This document shows positions 51,400 through 63,012 of a DNA stretch of 64,000 nt, piece after piece; the stretch's first letter is position 1; each line of letters starts with the position of its first letter. A program made the position numbers and the translations under genes. The DNA is from Diatrype stigma (lineage: Eukaryota > Ascomycota > Sordariomycetes > Xylariales > Diatrypaceae), in contig JAKJXP020000028.1 in the NCBI GenBank assembly GCA_022225965.2, forward strand, positions 1-64,000, read 5' to 3'. Under the pieces are notes generated by a model, which made no database searches, was not told where the DNA came from, and was given only the letters and a program-made list of their open reading frames with translations.

Positions 51400-52485
51400 C
51401 GTGAACTCCTCTTAGAAGCGGCAATGGTAGTAGCAGCTACTTCATGCGATGGTTCGGGATCTCCCTTGGTGACAACGGTGATATATGATCACATATGCAA
51501 CGGCTGTAATCCCGGTGAACTACCTCCACATGAGCTCGATGCTATGGTCTGTTAGCTACGAAGTAGTGGGCTATAGTTATAGCACGTGGCTATGAAGTAG
51601 GTACATACCTACAGTAGGTACATAAGTAATTGAACGGTATGTACATACATACACCCCCTAAACCCTACCTACCTGAGGAGCTCGGGGATATTTCGATCGT
51701 TGATGGCCTAGACTAATATTGCATATGTGCATATCCACCGATTTGGGCGGTCACATACCGATATGTATGTATGTACATACTACCTGCCTAAGTACGCTGC
51801 CCTACCTGCCTACCTACCTTAGTATTACTATGTACTGTAGTACCTAGTTAGGTAAAAGGAACGCACTAATCGGAGCGACTCGGAACCGAACAATGAGATA
51901 GGATTGAGGAGCCGTTGCAAATTGATGCTGCTGACCAGTGTAACGGTCAGAAGGAATTAAAAAAGAGGAGCAGCTGAGTGAGCCGGACACATGCAGTGCG
52001 TGTATACTTATACTTGGTGAACATATAGGCAATAGGGGGTCTTTATTTGTCTGTTCCATTTATACCTACACTTCTCACACTAGGTAGGCATATACATATG
52101 CATACGCCTAGCCGTGTTCTGTAGAGGTATATATATATTCATATTCCCTCCATGGACGTGTTGAGCTTCCGGAGCTGTGTTATCCCTCGTGCTTGATTGG
52201 GCTTCTGGAGTTTCAGTCCTTCCTGTGCAGACATCGTGAAGAGTGTGTGAGCGTGTGCCCTCTAATACTAACCTAGGTCTCCAAAAGCAAGAAGGCCTTC
52301 GCTTGTTTCATCTTCGCCATACCTATATACGAGATACCGAAGAGTATATACAACCCCGCAGCTCAAACTTGACGCAGGACGCAGATAACCTGGGCCTTAG
52401 CAACGAGAAAGAAGCCCGGCCAGAGGAAAGGGAACAGAAGAGAATATATAGGACAAGCGAAGAAAAAGATAAAACACCAGGAAAG
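51400..52485. promoter_or_regulatory. Divergent promoter region, CTK3 / P5CR, with TACC repeats
   Basis: About 1.1 kb between opposite start codons. From 51,590 to 51,860 it is packed with TACCTACC, GTACATACATAC and GGTAGGTA motifs in both orientations. A frame in phase with P5CR is open from 52,243 to the assigned start, so a longer N-terminus cannot be excluded; its composition looks like leader rather than protein. Confidence 0.45.
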
Positions 52486-53931
52486 ATGTTGGCAATCACA
52501 CAGCATGGGTTTGATCAGCCACACGAGCTCACCTTGACTGTCCTTGGCTGCGGTAAGGATACCAAACATGGAGAGCCCCTTACCCTTCACTAGATAGTAA
52601 TGAATTTATTAACTCTTGCAATTACCCTTTCCCGTCCCCAGGCACCATGGGCATAGCGATTCTGTCCGGCATCTTGACCTCTCTCCAGGAGATGTCGGCC
52701 CCGAAGCCTCTGCAGCAGCTCCCCCCTTCCTCCGGCACCTCGACGCCCCGCGACGAGCCCCCGCCCCGCCTCCCGTCCCGCTTCATCGCCTGCGTGCGCC
52801 GGCCCGAGTCGGCCAAGAAGGTCAAGAAGGCGCTGTGGGAGCACAGCTCGGCCCTCAAGGTCGTGCAGAACGAGAACGTCGCGTCCGTGATGCAGGCCGA
52901 GGTCGTGCTGCTCACTTGCAAGCCCTCCAAGGCCGAGGAGCTGCTGCGCGAGCCCGGCATGGCCCGCGCCCTCCACGGCAAGCTCCTCATCAGCATCTGC
53001 GCCGGCGTCACCGTCCCCCAGATCGAGAAGATCCTTCACGGCGCCGTGTCCGACCTTGACCCCGAAGTCGACGGCCGCTGTAGGATCGTGCGCGCCATGC
53101 CCAACACCGCCAGTTTCATCCGCGAGAGCATGACGGTTATCGCCAATAGCACGCCGCCTTTGCACCCCCACACTTCGAGCCTGGTAACCTGGATCTTCAA
53201 GCGGATCGGTGACGTGGTATACCTACCTCCTCATGCTATGGATGCCTCCACGGCATTATGCGGTTCGGCACCAGGATTCTTTGCCCTGGTGCTAGAAGCT
53301 GCTATTGATGGTGGGTGACTCTTCCGGTCTCGTAGATGCCTCCCCCCCTGGCTTTATTTATCATCGGGGTTTACCGGTGCTTGCCTGTCATCTATTGAGA
53401 AGATGCTAATAGTGTGCTACGGAATAGGCGCCGTTGCTATGGGCTTGCCAAGAGAGGAAGCCCAGCGTATGGCTGCACAAAGTGTAAGTAAACAGAAACA
53501 AGGCCCAATATACCCCTCAAGGGGGTGCCATCCGCAAGATCGTCACTGTTTCCATGGCGCATTCAAGCCTAACCGCCAGATCCTTCTTCGGTTGGTCAAT
53601 GCTGATCTTGTTTACTACAGATGCGCGGCACGGCCGGTTTAGTGTTACACGGGTAAGAGCCCCCAACTCGACTCGAGAATATTCCTAGGGAGTTAAGGCT
53701 CCTAGTTTCATGACCTGCTAACATATCAACAGAGAACACCCAGCGCTCCTTCGCGAGAAGGTGAGTGTTCCTGGTGGCTGTACCATTGGCGGTCTCCTCG
53801 TGCTCGAGGAAGGGGGAACGCGTGGTACTATTTCCAGAGCTGTGAGGGAAGCTACGGTGGTTGCAAGCCAACTTGGACAAGGACTTCAGGGAGTCAATGG
53901 CACGAGGTTTCCCCAGAACCTTCCGAAGTGA
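52486..53931 (+). CDS. Pyrroline-5-carboxylate reductase
   Basis: Five exons (52486-52552, 52642-53310, 53428-53483, 53621-53652, 53733-53931) give 340 residues with all junctions in frame. It catalyses the last step of proline synthesis, NAD(P)H reduction of pyrroline-5-carboxylate. The Rossmann motif VLGCGTMGIAIL spans intron 1. Further family signs are VLLTCKPSKAEELL, LLISICAGVTVPQIE, the P5CR signature region RIVRAMPNTASFIRESMT and, over exons 2-5, CGSAPGFFALVLEAAIDGAVAMGLPR...MRGTAGLVL..HPALLREKVSVPGGCTIGGL, which contains the substrate-binding PGG-T region. A Pro/Ser insert (residues ~35-65) makes it longer than bacterial ProC. The second exon is unusually GC-rich. The start is the ATG giving a short leader before the Rossmann strand. 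Confidence 0.93.
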
Positions 53932-54275
53932 GATATATAAATAGGCATAGAATATACGGCGAGTAGAGTCAACATTTCACATTAGCGCGAGATTATTTGT
54001 CTTGATCACCTTATTCGTAATTGAGTGCCATCACATTCCTCGGCAGCTTTTCCCTTGAAACTATTATCACATGCATGCCAGTTTTAGCTGTGCTCATAAC
54101 CTTGTCTCAGGATTCCGGAACCCTTCCTTCCCATCCCGTTTCCCCTATAGGGGAACAACAAGACGTCATGCAATAGCTGCATCATGCAAAAGGTATCATA
54201 GAAACCACCTGAACTCCATAAATGACTCGACGATCTGAGAATGTGCACCCGATGCAACATTGGTATACCACCAGC
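53932..54275. other. Intergenic between convergent genes
   Basis: About 340 bp of joint 3' flank of P5CR and HAT1. No gene is recognised. Confidence 0.5.
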
Positions 54276-55862
54276 TTAGGCATCTTCAACTCGGGCTTTC
54301 TTGCCAGAAGGACTAATCTCTGCTCCAACTTCGTCGAGCTTTCTCTTGCCGTTAGAGGCAACTGGCTTGGGCGTAAGATGTTCGAGAATATTGGCATACT
54401 CCCACTCGACATTCTCTACCGTCTCATTCAATTTGAGGATGCGCTCAGTGATTTCGAACTCGCCTAGGAGAGTAGCATTGCGACGATAGATACGCTGTTT
54501 AAGCAGCAACTTCCAGAGTGTATACACGTGTTTGTCCTCCTTTGACGCTCGTGTCTTAGACTCGGGAGAGTCAACCTGGGGTCGAACGGAAGCCGGTAGT
54601 TGTGACATGAGATGCATTTCAACAAGTCGGGAAAATTGACGTGGAGCAATCTTGTGCTTGACCCGTAGCTTTTCCAGCACATCAATATCGACGATCTTAT
54701 CGCCTGCCACGTTCGATTGCCATGCCAACGAAACCACCGTGTTGTTGTGTAAGATACCACCCTTCTCGGGCACAGGAACCTTGGGGTTGATCTTAAGATT
54801 CGCAAAATCAGGTTCGTTCTTGCAGAGGTATCGGAGATCACAGATGTCGCGAAGTAGATCAAAAGCCTCGTTTGGATCCTCGACTGTTACTTCCTGTATA
54901 GAAGGATCACCAATTTGACGGCCGAAGATCGTGTCGTACAGGAAAGCACCTGCGCCTTTCTTTTGGAATGGGGGAAGGATGACAAATTGAGATATTCTGG
55001 CACGATGAGGAAGGCTCGTCAAGTCAAAATCATCTCTGGGTAGCTCCCAGGAGTCATTGGGGATGGGAGTGGTCGGGGGGCTGGGTTGTTGGAACATCCA
55101 GAAATGGTAGACGGTCGAGTAGCCCTGGAAGATGTACTTGCGCTTGCCGGCGCCATTGGGGTTCGATGTCTTTCTGTAGAGGAAGTAGATGGACCACCGT
55201 GCCAGGGAAGACTCGGGCTCGTCGTTTCCGTCGGCATCCACTCCGATGTAGGAACCGCCCTCAATGAAGAGCAGAGCGACGACCTGGATACGCTTGACCA
55301 ACTGTCGCACGGCCATATCGGCTAAGTTACCGTGCCAAACCTCATATACATCATCGCCCTTGTCGAGTTGCTTGATGAGTCGTCCCGGAGGCGTCCAGGA
55401 ATCTGAAAGGGATCTGACAGCTTGTTGGAAATCCTGGGACTTTTGAAAAGCAACTACGCAGGTGTTAGCCCAGAGTAAGCGAAGCGGGTTGCAAGGTGAA
55501 AAGAGACCAACCTCCAGGTAGATAATCCTTCATGATGCCTGACACGTCGGTGGCTTCAACGTCGCCAACACTGGCAAACTTCTTCGACGAGGATATGGAC
55601 AAGTTAGGTCGCAAATCACTGACATCGTATTGTAGCTTGATCTTCAGGTCCTTATGTCCAAAAATACGCTCCTCCTCACCAAAAAGAGGGTATGTGAACT
55701 TGGGATGGAAGGATGCGATCTTGTTCAGGCCGTTGCCCTCTGGCGACGGCTCGACGAGCGAAATGGTAAGCGCCTCATTGGCATCGATGGTCCCTATTCA
55801 GTCAATCAGCATGTGAGGATTTCTGCAACACAGAAGGAAGGTCGCATACATTCGTCTTCCAT
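54276..55862 (-). CDS. HAT1: Histone acetyltransferase type B catalytic subunit
   Basis: Three exons (55862-55850, 55793-55512, 55453-54276) give 490 residues. Exon 1 codes only MEDE plus one base; the join creates W and yields MEDEWTIDANEALTISLVEP, the expected Hat1 start. Other marks are FHPKFTYPLFGEEERIFGHKDLKIKL, then LFIEGGSYIGVDA, FLYRK, and the acetyl-CoA site FVILPPFQKKGAGAFLYDTIF with Q-K-K-G-A-G near residue 263, followed by VTVEDPNEAFDLLRDICDL. Hat1 acetylates new histone H4 at Lys5/Lys12 together with Hat2 before chromatin deposition. The C-terminus is basic (GKRKLDE...SGKKARVED) and could be a nuclear localisation signal. Divergent from the ZIP transporter gene. Confidence 0.95.
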
Positions 55863-56923
55863 AATGCTGGATCGACCTGCGGTCGCGACTCTCTTGAAGG
55901 CTCGGCTGGCTGTATTGTTTTCTTCTTTCCCTTCAAATTGAGTTTTGCTTGTGATCGAGGCGCGTTAACGTCCAGGAGTATGGAAGAAGTGTCGGATGAA
56001 CACAATTCGGCAGTCAGGGAAGTAACCTAATGCAACTGGATGGCCTTCTCGTAGGTAGGCGACAAGCTACATATGATGCAGAAGGAGCATAGACGTAGAT
56101 AAGTACCTAGGCAATAGGCAATTTACGCGATCGAGAATCTCGAACCTCCAGTTAACTAATGTCGCGTCAAGCACGCATGTATGTATTGTATGTAGGTAGA
56201 TATGGCTACCTACCTACCTCCTAGGTAGCTAGGCCACCAAGTGGACCTCTCAGGTGCATGTGGGCTTGCGAGTACATACAGGTATGTTCGTAACGACATT
56301 CCCCAGAGTTACTAAATATCCACCTACCTAGGTGCTAACAGTGCAATTATAGATCCTCAAGCTGAATGATTAGGTATCTATAGACGTGCTTTCTTGGTGC
56401 GTTTCCGTGTGTCTTATGTGACATTTCCATAGTAAATGATCGTAGAGATGTTAGGTACATGCCTCCTGAGTACGCAATGGCACAGTAGCATTGTACATGT
56501 TTCTCGAGTGCATGTAGGCAGTTAGTAGATGTGTATGTACATAGGCAGAGCTATACTTACCTACTACTACTGTAGGCAGGTAAGCACTGGAGTAACTAGC
56601 CGTCAATCACCTGGGGCTGATCGCAAGAGGGATGAACCAATGCCCAGTGGCAGCCAGTGTAGACTAGATTATCACTATCCTTGCGTCGTCATTGCAAGAT
56701 CTTTTTATTTCCAATATCGACCCTCCCGATGCCTGATATCATCTCGGCTCAACTGCCGTGCGCGGATATTTAAACGGATGTATTTCACGCGCGACATACT
56801 TACATACATACCGTAGCCAGTCGTTCTTTTGTCGATTTAGGGGGCATTTCAGCCATCCTCGCTGCTTCTCATTCCTCCTTTGTTACTACCTACTACCTCC
56901 CTGGTTGGTGGTAGAAGGCGAAG
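55863..56923. promoter_or_regulatory. Divergent promoter region, HAT1 / ZIP transporter, with TACC repeats
   Basis: About 1.06 kb. From 56,170 to 56,240 and 56,520 to 56,585 it carries GTAGGTAGATATGGCTACCTACCTACCTCC-like repeats, foldback in part. No TATA box or open frame of note was found. Confidence 0.45.
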
Positions 56924-58358
56924 ATGGCAGGCCTGTTTATTCTACTGGTGCTGACGGTATGGCTCAAATCCTCACACTGCTCCAGGGCGACCCATCTCTA
57001 GATATGTAGTCATTTGCTAACGAGTGCTCTGTCACCAGGTTGTCATGGCTTTAGCGTACGTATACGACATCCGTTACGATAACCGATCTATGAAGGCACC
57101 ATTCCATGAGCCCATCGACTGACCTGAGCAGATCCTTCTTAGCCGGCGCATTGCCCCTGTCTATGGCTCTATCGCAGTCACAGCTTCGATTGATCTCAAG
57201 CATTGGCATAGGCATCCTCGTCGGCACCTCCCTTATAGTCATAATCCCGGAAGGGGTCGAGGCCATTACAGAAGCAGGCCTTCCGGTGCACTCGCACCAA
57301 AATACCAGGCGCCTACAGCACGACCCAAGGGACACGTTATCAGCCCGCTGGGAAGGGCACCATTCTGTTGAGTCTAGAGGTCAATCCGCTTGGGGCGATC
57401 GCAGTTTGGAGATCCGGATAGCCCCTTCCAAGCCTGAGATACCATTGAATGACAACATTGGCCAAGTCTCTGATATTGCGAGGCGAGAGAACCAAGAGCC
57501 CGAAATCTCTAACGATGGAGAATCGAAGTCGGGGGATCACCCGGAGGTCGAGGTCCCCACATTCTACATCGGGCTCTCGTTGATTCTAGGCTTCATTCTT
57601 ATGTTCTTGATTGATCGACTTCCTCGGATAGCGTCCGAGAACTTTCAGCCGCCACCACCACCAAGGCAGATCAGTCTTAGCAATTTAGGAGGGTCAGCCC
57701 TCCCAGGCGATGAGGAAGAAGCCGAGGGGTTCCTTGGGTCACTCACGCCTACGCCGAAGCAATCGCGGAGCCTTGCGACGACTATGGGGCTTGTCATACA
57801 TGCCGCCTCAGATGGTATTGCCATGGGAGCATCCGCTGCGTCGTCAGACACAAGCTTGGGATTTATCATCTTCCTTGCCATCATGATACACAAAGCACCT
57901 GCTGCTTTTGGGCTTACCTCGGTCCTCTTGAAACAGGGCCTTTCGAAGCGTGCGGCCAGGGGTCATTTGATTGTCTTCAGTCTAGCATCCCCCATTGGGG
58001 CCTGGACAACCTTCATCCTCGTAGCTCTACTAGGAGGGGGTGATGGAAGCAGTCAATGGGACCAGTGGTGGACTGGTATGCTTCTATTATTTTCTGCCGG
58101 GACTTTCTTGTAAGTCACATGGCGCTACCTCCTTTGCTCGCGCTCTGGTAACTGATGATATCTAGATATGTGGCGGTACATGCAATGCAAGAGGGAGACT
58201 CGCCGTCAGGCCATGACCTTAGTTCCGGGACGAATGGCTATGCAGACAGCAATGGCATGGCCCAGCGCAAACACTCGCAACCACAGATGCGAGATACCCT
58301 GGCAACGATGATTGGCATGCTTCTGCCTCTCCTTGCGCAGTTCGGGCACAGCCACTAA
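56924..58358 (+). CDS. ZIP-family metal transporter (ZIP9/Atx2-like)
   Basis: Four exons (56924-56956, 57039-57055, 57132-58109, 58166-58358) give 406 residues. Exon 2 is only 17 nt; joining gives MAGLFILLVLTVVMALASFLAGALPLSM, a first membrane segment. Then IGIGILVGTSLIVIIPEGVEAI, a long polar loop (~residues 70-160), FYIGLSLILGFILMFLIDRLP, and the ZIP core HAASDGIAMGA (~240) and IMIHKAPAAFGL (~270), whose His/Asp/Glu residues line the metal path. AGTFLYVAVHAM and MIGMLLPLL close the bundle. HKAPAAFGL and LYVA.VH place it with ZIP9 (SLC39A9) and yeast Atx2, Golgi or secretory-pathway Zn/Mn transporters. The exact ion is inferred from relatives. No His-rich loop of the plasma-membrane type is present. 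Confidence 0.9.
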
Positions 58359-60819
58359 TAAAAAAGGGATTCTTGAGAGGCGTCCAAAAGAAAAAAACGT
58401 GTCAACAGGAGGACTGAGTCGGCATTGAATAGATGCAGCTTTATACTCGTTCTGAGGCTAGGCATAGGTATCGCATTCCACCGTTATATTTACATGTAGG
58501 CCGTTGTTGCATAGGCGATAGTTCTTACTGTTGCACTCATATAGAAAAACACCTGTTTTTATACGATGGTCTGGTGGTTCATTGAGTAAGCCTGTCACTT
58601 GGGTGTTTTCAGATTTACTTCGCTTCGAGTCCCTGCTGTAGTCCCCGCCGCACATGACCTGATCACTGGCAGGTCCATTTCTCGGTGCACCTATCAGACT
58701 CAAAGGGACCCAGAGGGCCTCAAAGGAGGGCTCCCAATTTGATCACCAGCCTAGCTGAGATAATCCTTATCCAGTATCAGGTAGATAGATTCTTGCATGC
58801 GCATTTGTGCTGAACTTCGCAGATCAACAGGATTGCGAGGTGCGAGTTAATTACTCGATGTTTCACGCAGGCGTGAAACCGTCGCAGAATGCTAGGGCGT
58901 GACGTTGCACCCATTAAACATTGGTCGAATTCAAGGGGATTTGGAGACCCCTGAGCTCAAGGCTCAAGGGACTACCCGCGGCGCACATCAGCTCTGGGGC
59001 GCTGGGGGCTGACGAAAAGAGTAAGGGGGGTGAAAGTGAACCACAGCGGGGATGTTCTTTCCTCACATATTACCCAGCCGCCAGTTACCTTCAACCTCTA
59101 GCAGCCAGTGGCCTCGGCGTTGACTACGAGGTACCTACATTGACTAAGTAGTTACTACTATTTCCTAATTCCGAAGCTGGTCTCGGTGTAAGGCTCCGTA
59201 TATGATATGATACCACGCTATTCGAGTATATGGTAACACTTTATCGGACAAGACAATCTAGCATCAGTCTTTTGCCAGCTTCTGCAGCTAGATTTGGAGA
59301 TTATATTGAAGCCATTATCTATATAGAACAGCGAGCTGAGGTAATCAAAATAGGAGCCTGTCACGACCTGTCTGCATGAGCTTACTTTAGGATGAGGATA
59401 ATGATGACTACGAAGTAGACTTGGTGTGGCCGGTCTAGGGAAGTTCACAATACCTTCACATATCTATATCGATCTTTTCCCATAACTTCGAATATTCCAA
59501 ACTTGACAAAATGAAAACTCTTCGTACCACCTTACACCTTGGACTGATATGCGAATTATGTTCATGAGACTTTGACACCCGAATGATATATGTAGCATAA
59601 GATGATATATAAATAGCCGTTACCGTATATCCACATGATTGCCACTAAACGCCACTAACAGGGCAGCTTATACCGTGTTTGGCCCTTGACTGCGTCGTGC
59701 CTATCGGATTGGCCTTTTAGCTATTAGTGCCGGCGGCAGCAGCACCCTAAGCAGCTGTAGTCACTACCTGGGTACCTAACTAGTAGTTGCCATCAAGTTA
59801 CAATCAACCGTCTAGGTCGTCCATTCCATTTCTCAACTCCGCATCGCATCGCATCACCTCTCGTCAGGAGGCCCTTTATCTATCGAGAAGCCAACAACGC
59901 ACGTCACGTCACGACACGACACGACACGACACGGCCTCCGGTTGGACCTGACAACCTCGATTCCCACTCCACATTCGAGGTAGGAACCTTCAACTGCCCG
60001 CCCGACCTTCTGATTATCGTCACGCAGTGCATAAAGCGGGCAAGCACAGCCAAGGAGCATCCCGGATTCCGCATTCCAATTTCTGGATCCTAGCTTCTGG
60101 CTGCTGGCTTCTGGTCTGGCTTCTGACTTCTGGCTTTTGGCTTTTGGCTTTTGGCTTCTGGATTCTGGTCTCTGGTCTCTGTCTTCTATTTCTGGGTTCT
60201 GGCAAACAGCAACTCGCATCTATTCCTCCATCTGCCTAGTCCATCTATATATCGAGAATGTCGATACGGTAAACCGTCAGTGCAGCCGAGTCTCTCATTG
60301 TTCCTCGTCATCATCATCCCCCGCCACTCGGCCTAATCAAGCCATATCAAGGTCGTACCAAGGTCGTACCAAGGTCCCATCTTGTACCCGTCTCTATTTT
60401 CTGGTTCCTCGCACACTCAGCCTTCAAGATAGCTGTGTACTATCGCGTCACAGTTTGCCTTGTGTTGCCATTCGTTCGTTGTGCTCTACAGTCTTCCGTC
60501 GTCTGGCTCTGGCAGCCACACTGTGGTATGGGAGCACTCATGCATAATCCCAACTTCACCACACCTACTTGCCCAACACATCTGGGATCAATCCGTTCTT
60601 CTCCTCTTCACCGGCTTATCCTTAAACACCCTTCTGGTTACTAATGCTCTCTCAGATCGGATTCTACATTACGACGTGTCTGCAGGATCAGCTGGTCATT
60701 TAGTGATAGGAACGAAGAGGGTCTGCAATACGAATATTACATCTACTTAGCCATCTACATTCCGAGCCGCTCTAGGTCTCAACCGCGTTTACCGATCGGC
60801 CACAACGTCCATACCCACC
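58359..60819. other. Intergenic, ~2.5 kb, repeats and probable long leader of the F-box gene
   Basis: No gene recognised. Contents worth noting: a palindrome GTTTCACGCAGGCGTGAAAC at about 58,859-58,879; a 5-bp tandem repeat (CACGA/CACGT) at about 59,898-59,932; a CTTCTGG minisatellite at about 60,090-60,185; a duplicated AAGGTCGTACC at 60,350-60,375. CT-rich sequence from 60,280 to 60,640 suggests a long 5' leader for the gene at 60,820, with several short upstream ATG frames. Confidence 0.45.
60090..60185 (+). repeat. (CTTCTGG)n minisatellite
   Basis: About a dozen degenerate CTTCTGG/CTTTTGG units lie in the leader or promoter of the F-box gene. The strand shows strong pyrimidine plus G bias. 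Read in any frame it yields only low-complexity peptides. Confidence 0.75.
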
Positions 60820-63012
60820 ATGGCAGGCTACGGACGACCACTCAGTTTCTCGGAGAGGAGGGGCAGTCTTTTGAACTGCGGTGAAGACCTAATGCTGAAT
60901 ACGAATACTGCCGGGTCCATGATCATGAATCAAAGGATGGATAAGATTGCTCAGCCTCGGCCGAGGGGGCCCCCGACTCCCAGCATGAGCACACCTGCCC
61001 CCGACTTCGACCAGCACCTAACCGGCTCTCCGCCGCCGCCACCCACTCCCGCCGCTTCTCCGGGTCCAACTCACGCGCAACCCGACTGGAGCGATGCTGC
61101 CGACGATGAGGATTTCTTTCTGGCCCAGGTCCGCCAACACTTCCAGCATTGTTCCGGTCCCCACCGGAATCGCATTTTAGCAGACCTCTTGAACATGTGC
61201 ACCACCCAGCAATTGAGCTTTGTCCACCAGTTCGTAAGCCCTTTGCTTAAGAAAGACCCGTTCACAAGCTTGCCGGATGAACTGTGTCTGCGAATACTAT
61301 CTTTTATCGACGACCCGAAAGTGCTTGCACGGGCGTCTCAGGTATCCAAGAGATGGCGAGATCTTCTCAGCGATGACGTGACTTGGAAGAATCTTTGCGT
61401 GAAACATGACTATGGCCGCCGTCTATCCGATGTCGCTTATGGCCTTCCGTCGTACGCCTCGAGCCGGCCGGGTGCCTTGCCTATAACCGACCCCGACTAT
61501 ACGAATCACAGCTTCCCCGGTGCTTATCCCGGGCCTTCTAGTAATGCAGCATCCCGAAACTTTGATGGCGCTGGGAACCCAGCCGTTTTCGGACGTCCCA
61601 AGCTTCGGTCCTACAAGTCACATTTTAAACAGAGATACTTGGTCGAATCGGCTTGGAGGACGAGCGGCCGGAATACGACTCGCACCATCACACAAGACGG
61701 ACGGGTGGTTACCAGTCTCCACTTGACTCCCAAATATATTGTGGTGGCTCTCGATAATGCGAGAATCCACATTTTCGACCGGGATGGCAACGCCCTCCGA
61801 ACTCTTCAAGGTCATATCATGGGGGTGTGGGCTATGGTTCCGTGGGATGACATCCTCGTTAGTGGTGGCTGCGATCGCGATGTGCGTGTCTGGGACATGT
61901 CTACTGGGTATGAAATGCTCCCTTTCCTCCACAGCTTATAGTAACTAATTTGGGTCTGCAGACAATGTCTACACACTCTGCGTGGCCACACGTCGACGGT
62001 GCGCTGTCTAAAGATGTCGGATGCCAATACTGCCATTTCAGGCTCGCGCGATACTACCTTGCGGGTCTGGGATATTAGGACTGGTATATGCAGAAACGTT
62101 CTCGTGGGCCACCAAGCTAGCGTGAGATGCCTGGAGATCAAGGGGGACATCGTGGTCTCTGGGAGCTATGATGCAACTGCGAAGATCTGGAGCATATCGG
62201 AGGGCCGTTGCCTTCACACTCTAAGTGGGCATTTTAGTCAGATATACGCTATCGCCTTCGACGGTCAAAGGGTTGTGACAGGGAGTCTCGACACTAGTGT
62301 TCGAGTCTGGGACGCCCATACTGGGTAAGTCAGCAGAATGATATGCCGTCCTCGCACCAGGTGCTGTTCTAACTATATCGATAGGGAGGCTATTGCTGTG
62401 CTACAGGGCCATACCTCCTTGGTAGGTCAGCTGCAGTTGCGTGGCAATACGCTCGTCACAGGAGGTTCGGACGGGTCGGTCAGAGTCTGGTCTCTCGAGA
62501 AGATGTGCCCGATACATCGACTTGCCGCACACGACAACAGCGTTACAAGTCTCCAATTTGACGACACACGCGTTGTCAGTGGTGGAAGCGACGGCCGGGT
62601 CAAGATCTGGGATGTCAAGACAGGTCATCCTGTACGGGAACTCATCACCGCTGAGTCAGTGTGGAGGGTCGTTTTTGAAGATGAGAAGTGTGTCGCGGTC
62701 GCAAATCGAGGCAACCGGGTTATGATGGAGGTAAGAAAAACTTCCCCCGTTTTCAGACACTCCTAACAAGTGCAGGTATGGTCATTCTCGCCGCCCGAAG
62801 AGGCTTACTGCGAGAGGCCGGTATCATTGCCCCAGAGGCTCGCTGAACCAACTCCCAATCGTCCTTTGACAGCCGACTTTCGCCGGTCTACTCTTGGTCT
62901 GGCCGGTCCGGGCCCTGAACAGGAAACAGAGGGCCAAGATGTCGATATGAAGGATGCCGGGCCGTCTACTGCACCTTTAACCGGAAATACAACTTTTTTT
63001 CGCGATGATTGA
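60820..63012 (+). CDS. F-box/WD40 protein, Cdc4/Fbxw7-type SCF substrate receptor
   Basis: Four exons (60820-61907, 61962-62324, 62385-62730, 62776-63012) give 677 residues. Residues 1-105 are disordered and proline-rich. An F-box follows at about 146-195 (DPFTSLPDELCLRILSFIDDPKVLARASQVSKRWRDL) for Skp1 binding, then a WD40 propeller from about 285 to 610 with clear blades: LQGHIMGVWAM...SGGCDRDVRVWD, LRGHTSTVRCL...SGSRDTTLRVWD, LVGHQASVRCL...SGSYDATAKIW, LSGHFSQIYAI...TGSLDTSVRVWD, LQGHTSLVGQL...TGGSDGSVRVW, LAAHDNSVTSL...SGGSDGRVKIWD. Such proteins pick phosphorylated substrates for ubiquitination by SCF. Order and blade sequences resemble Cdc4/Fbxw7 more than Met30/SconB; the assignment to one orthologue is an inference. 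The tail is acidic and variable. Start chosen at CCCACCATGGC. Confidence 0.88.

Noticed and set aside
52590..53171. 193-codon minus-strand frame in the P5CR gene
   Set aside because: The plus strand carries clear P5CR motifs; the antisense frame results from high GC at third positions.
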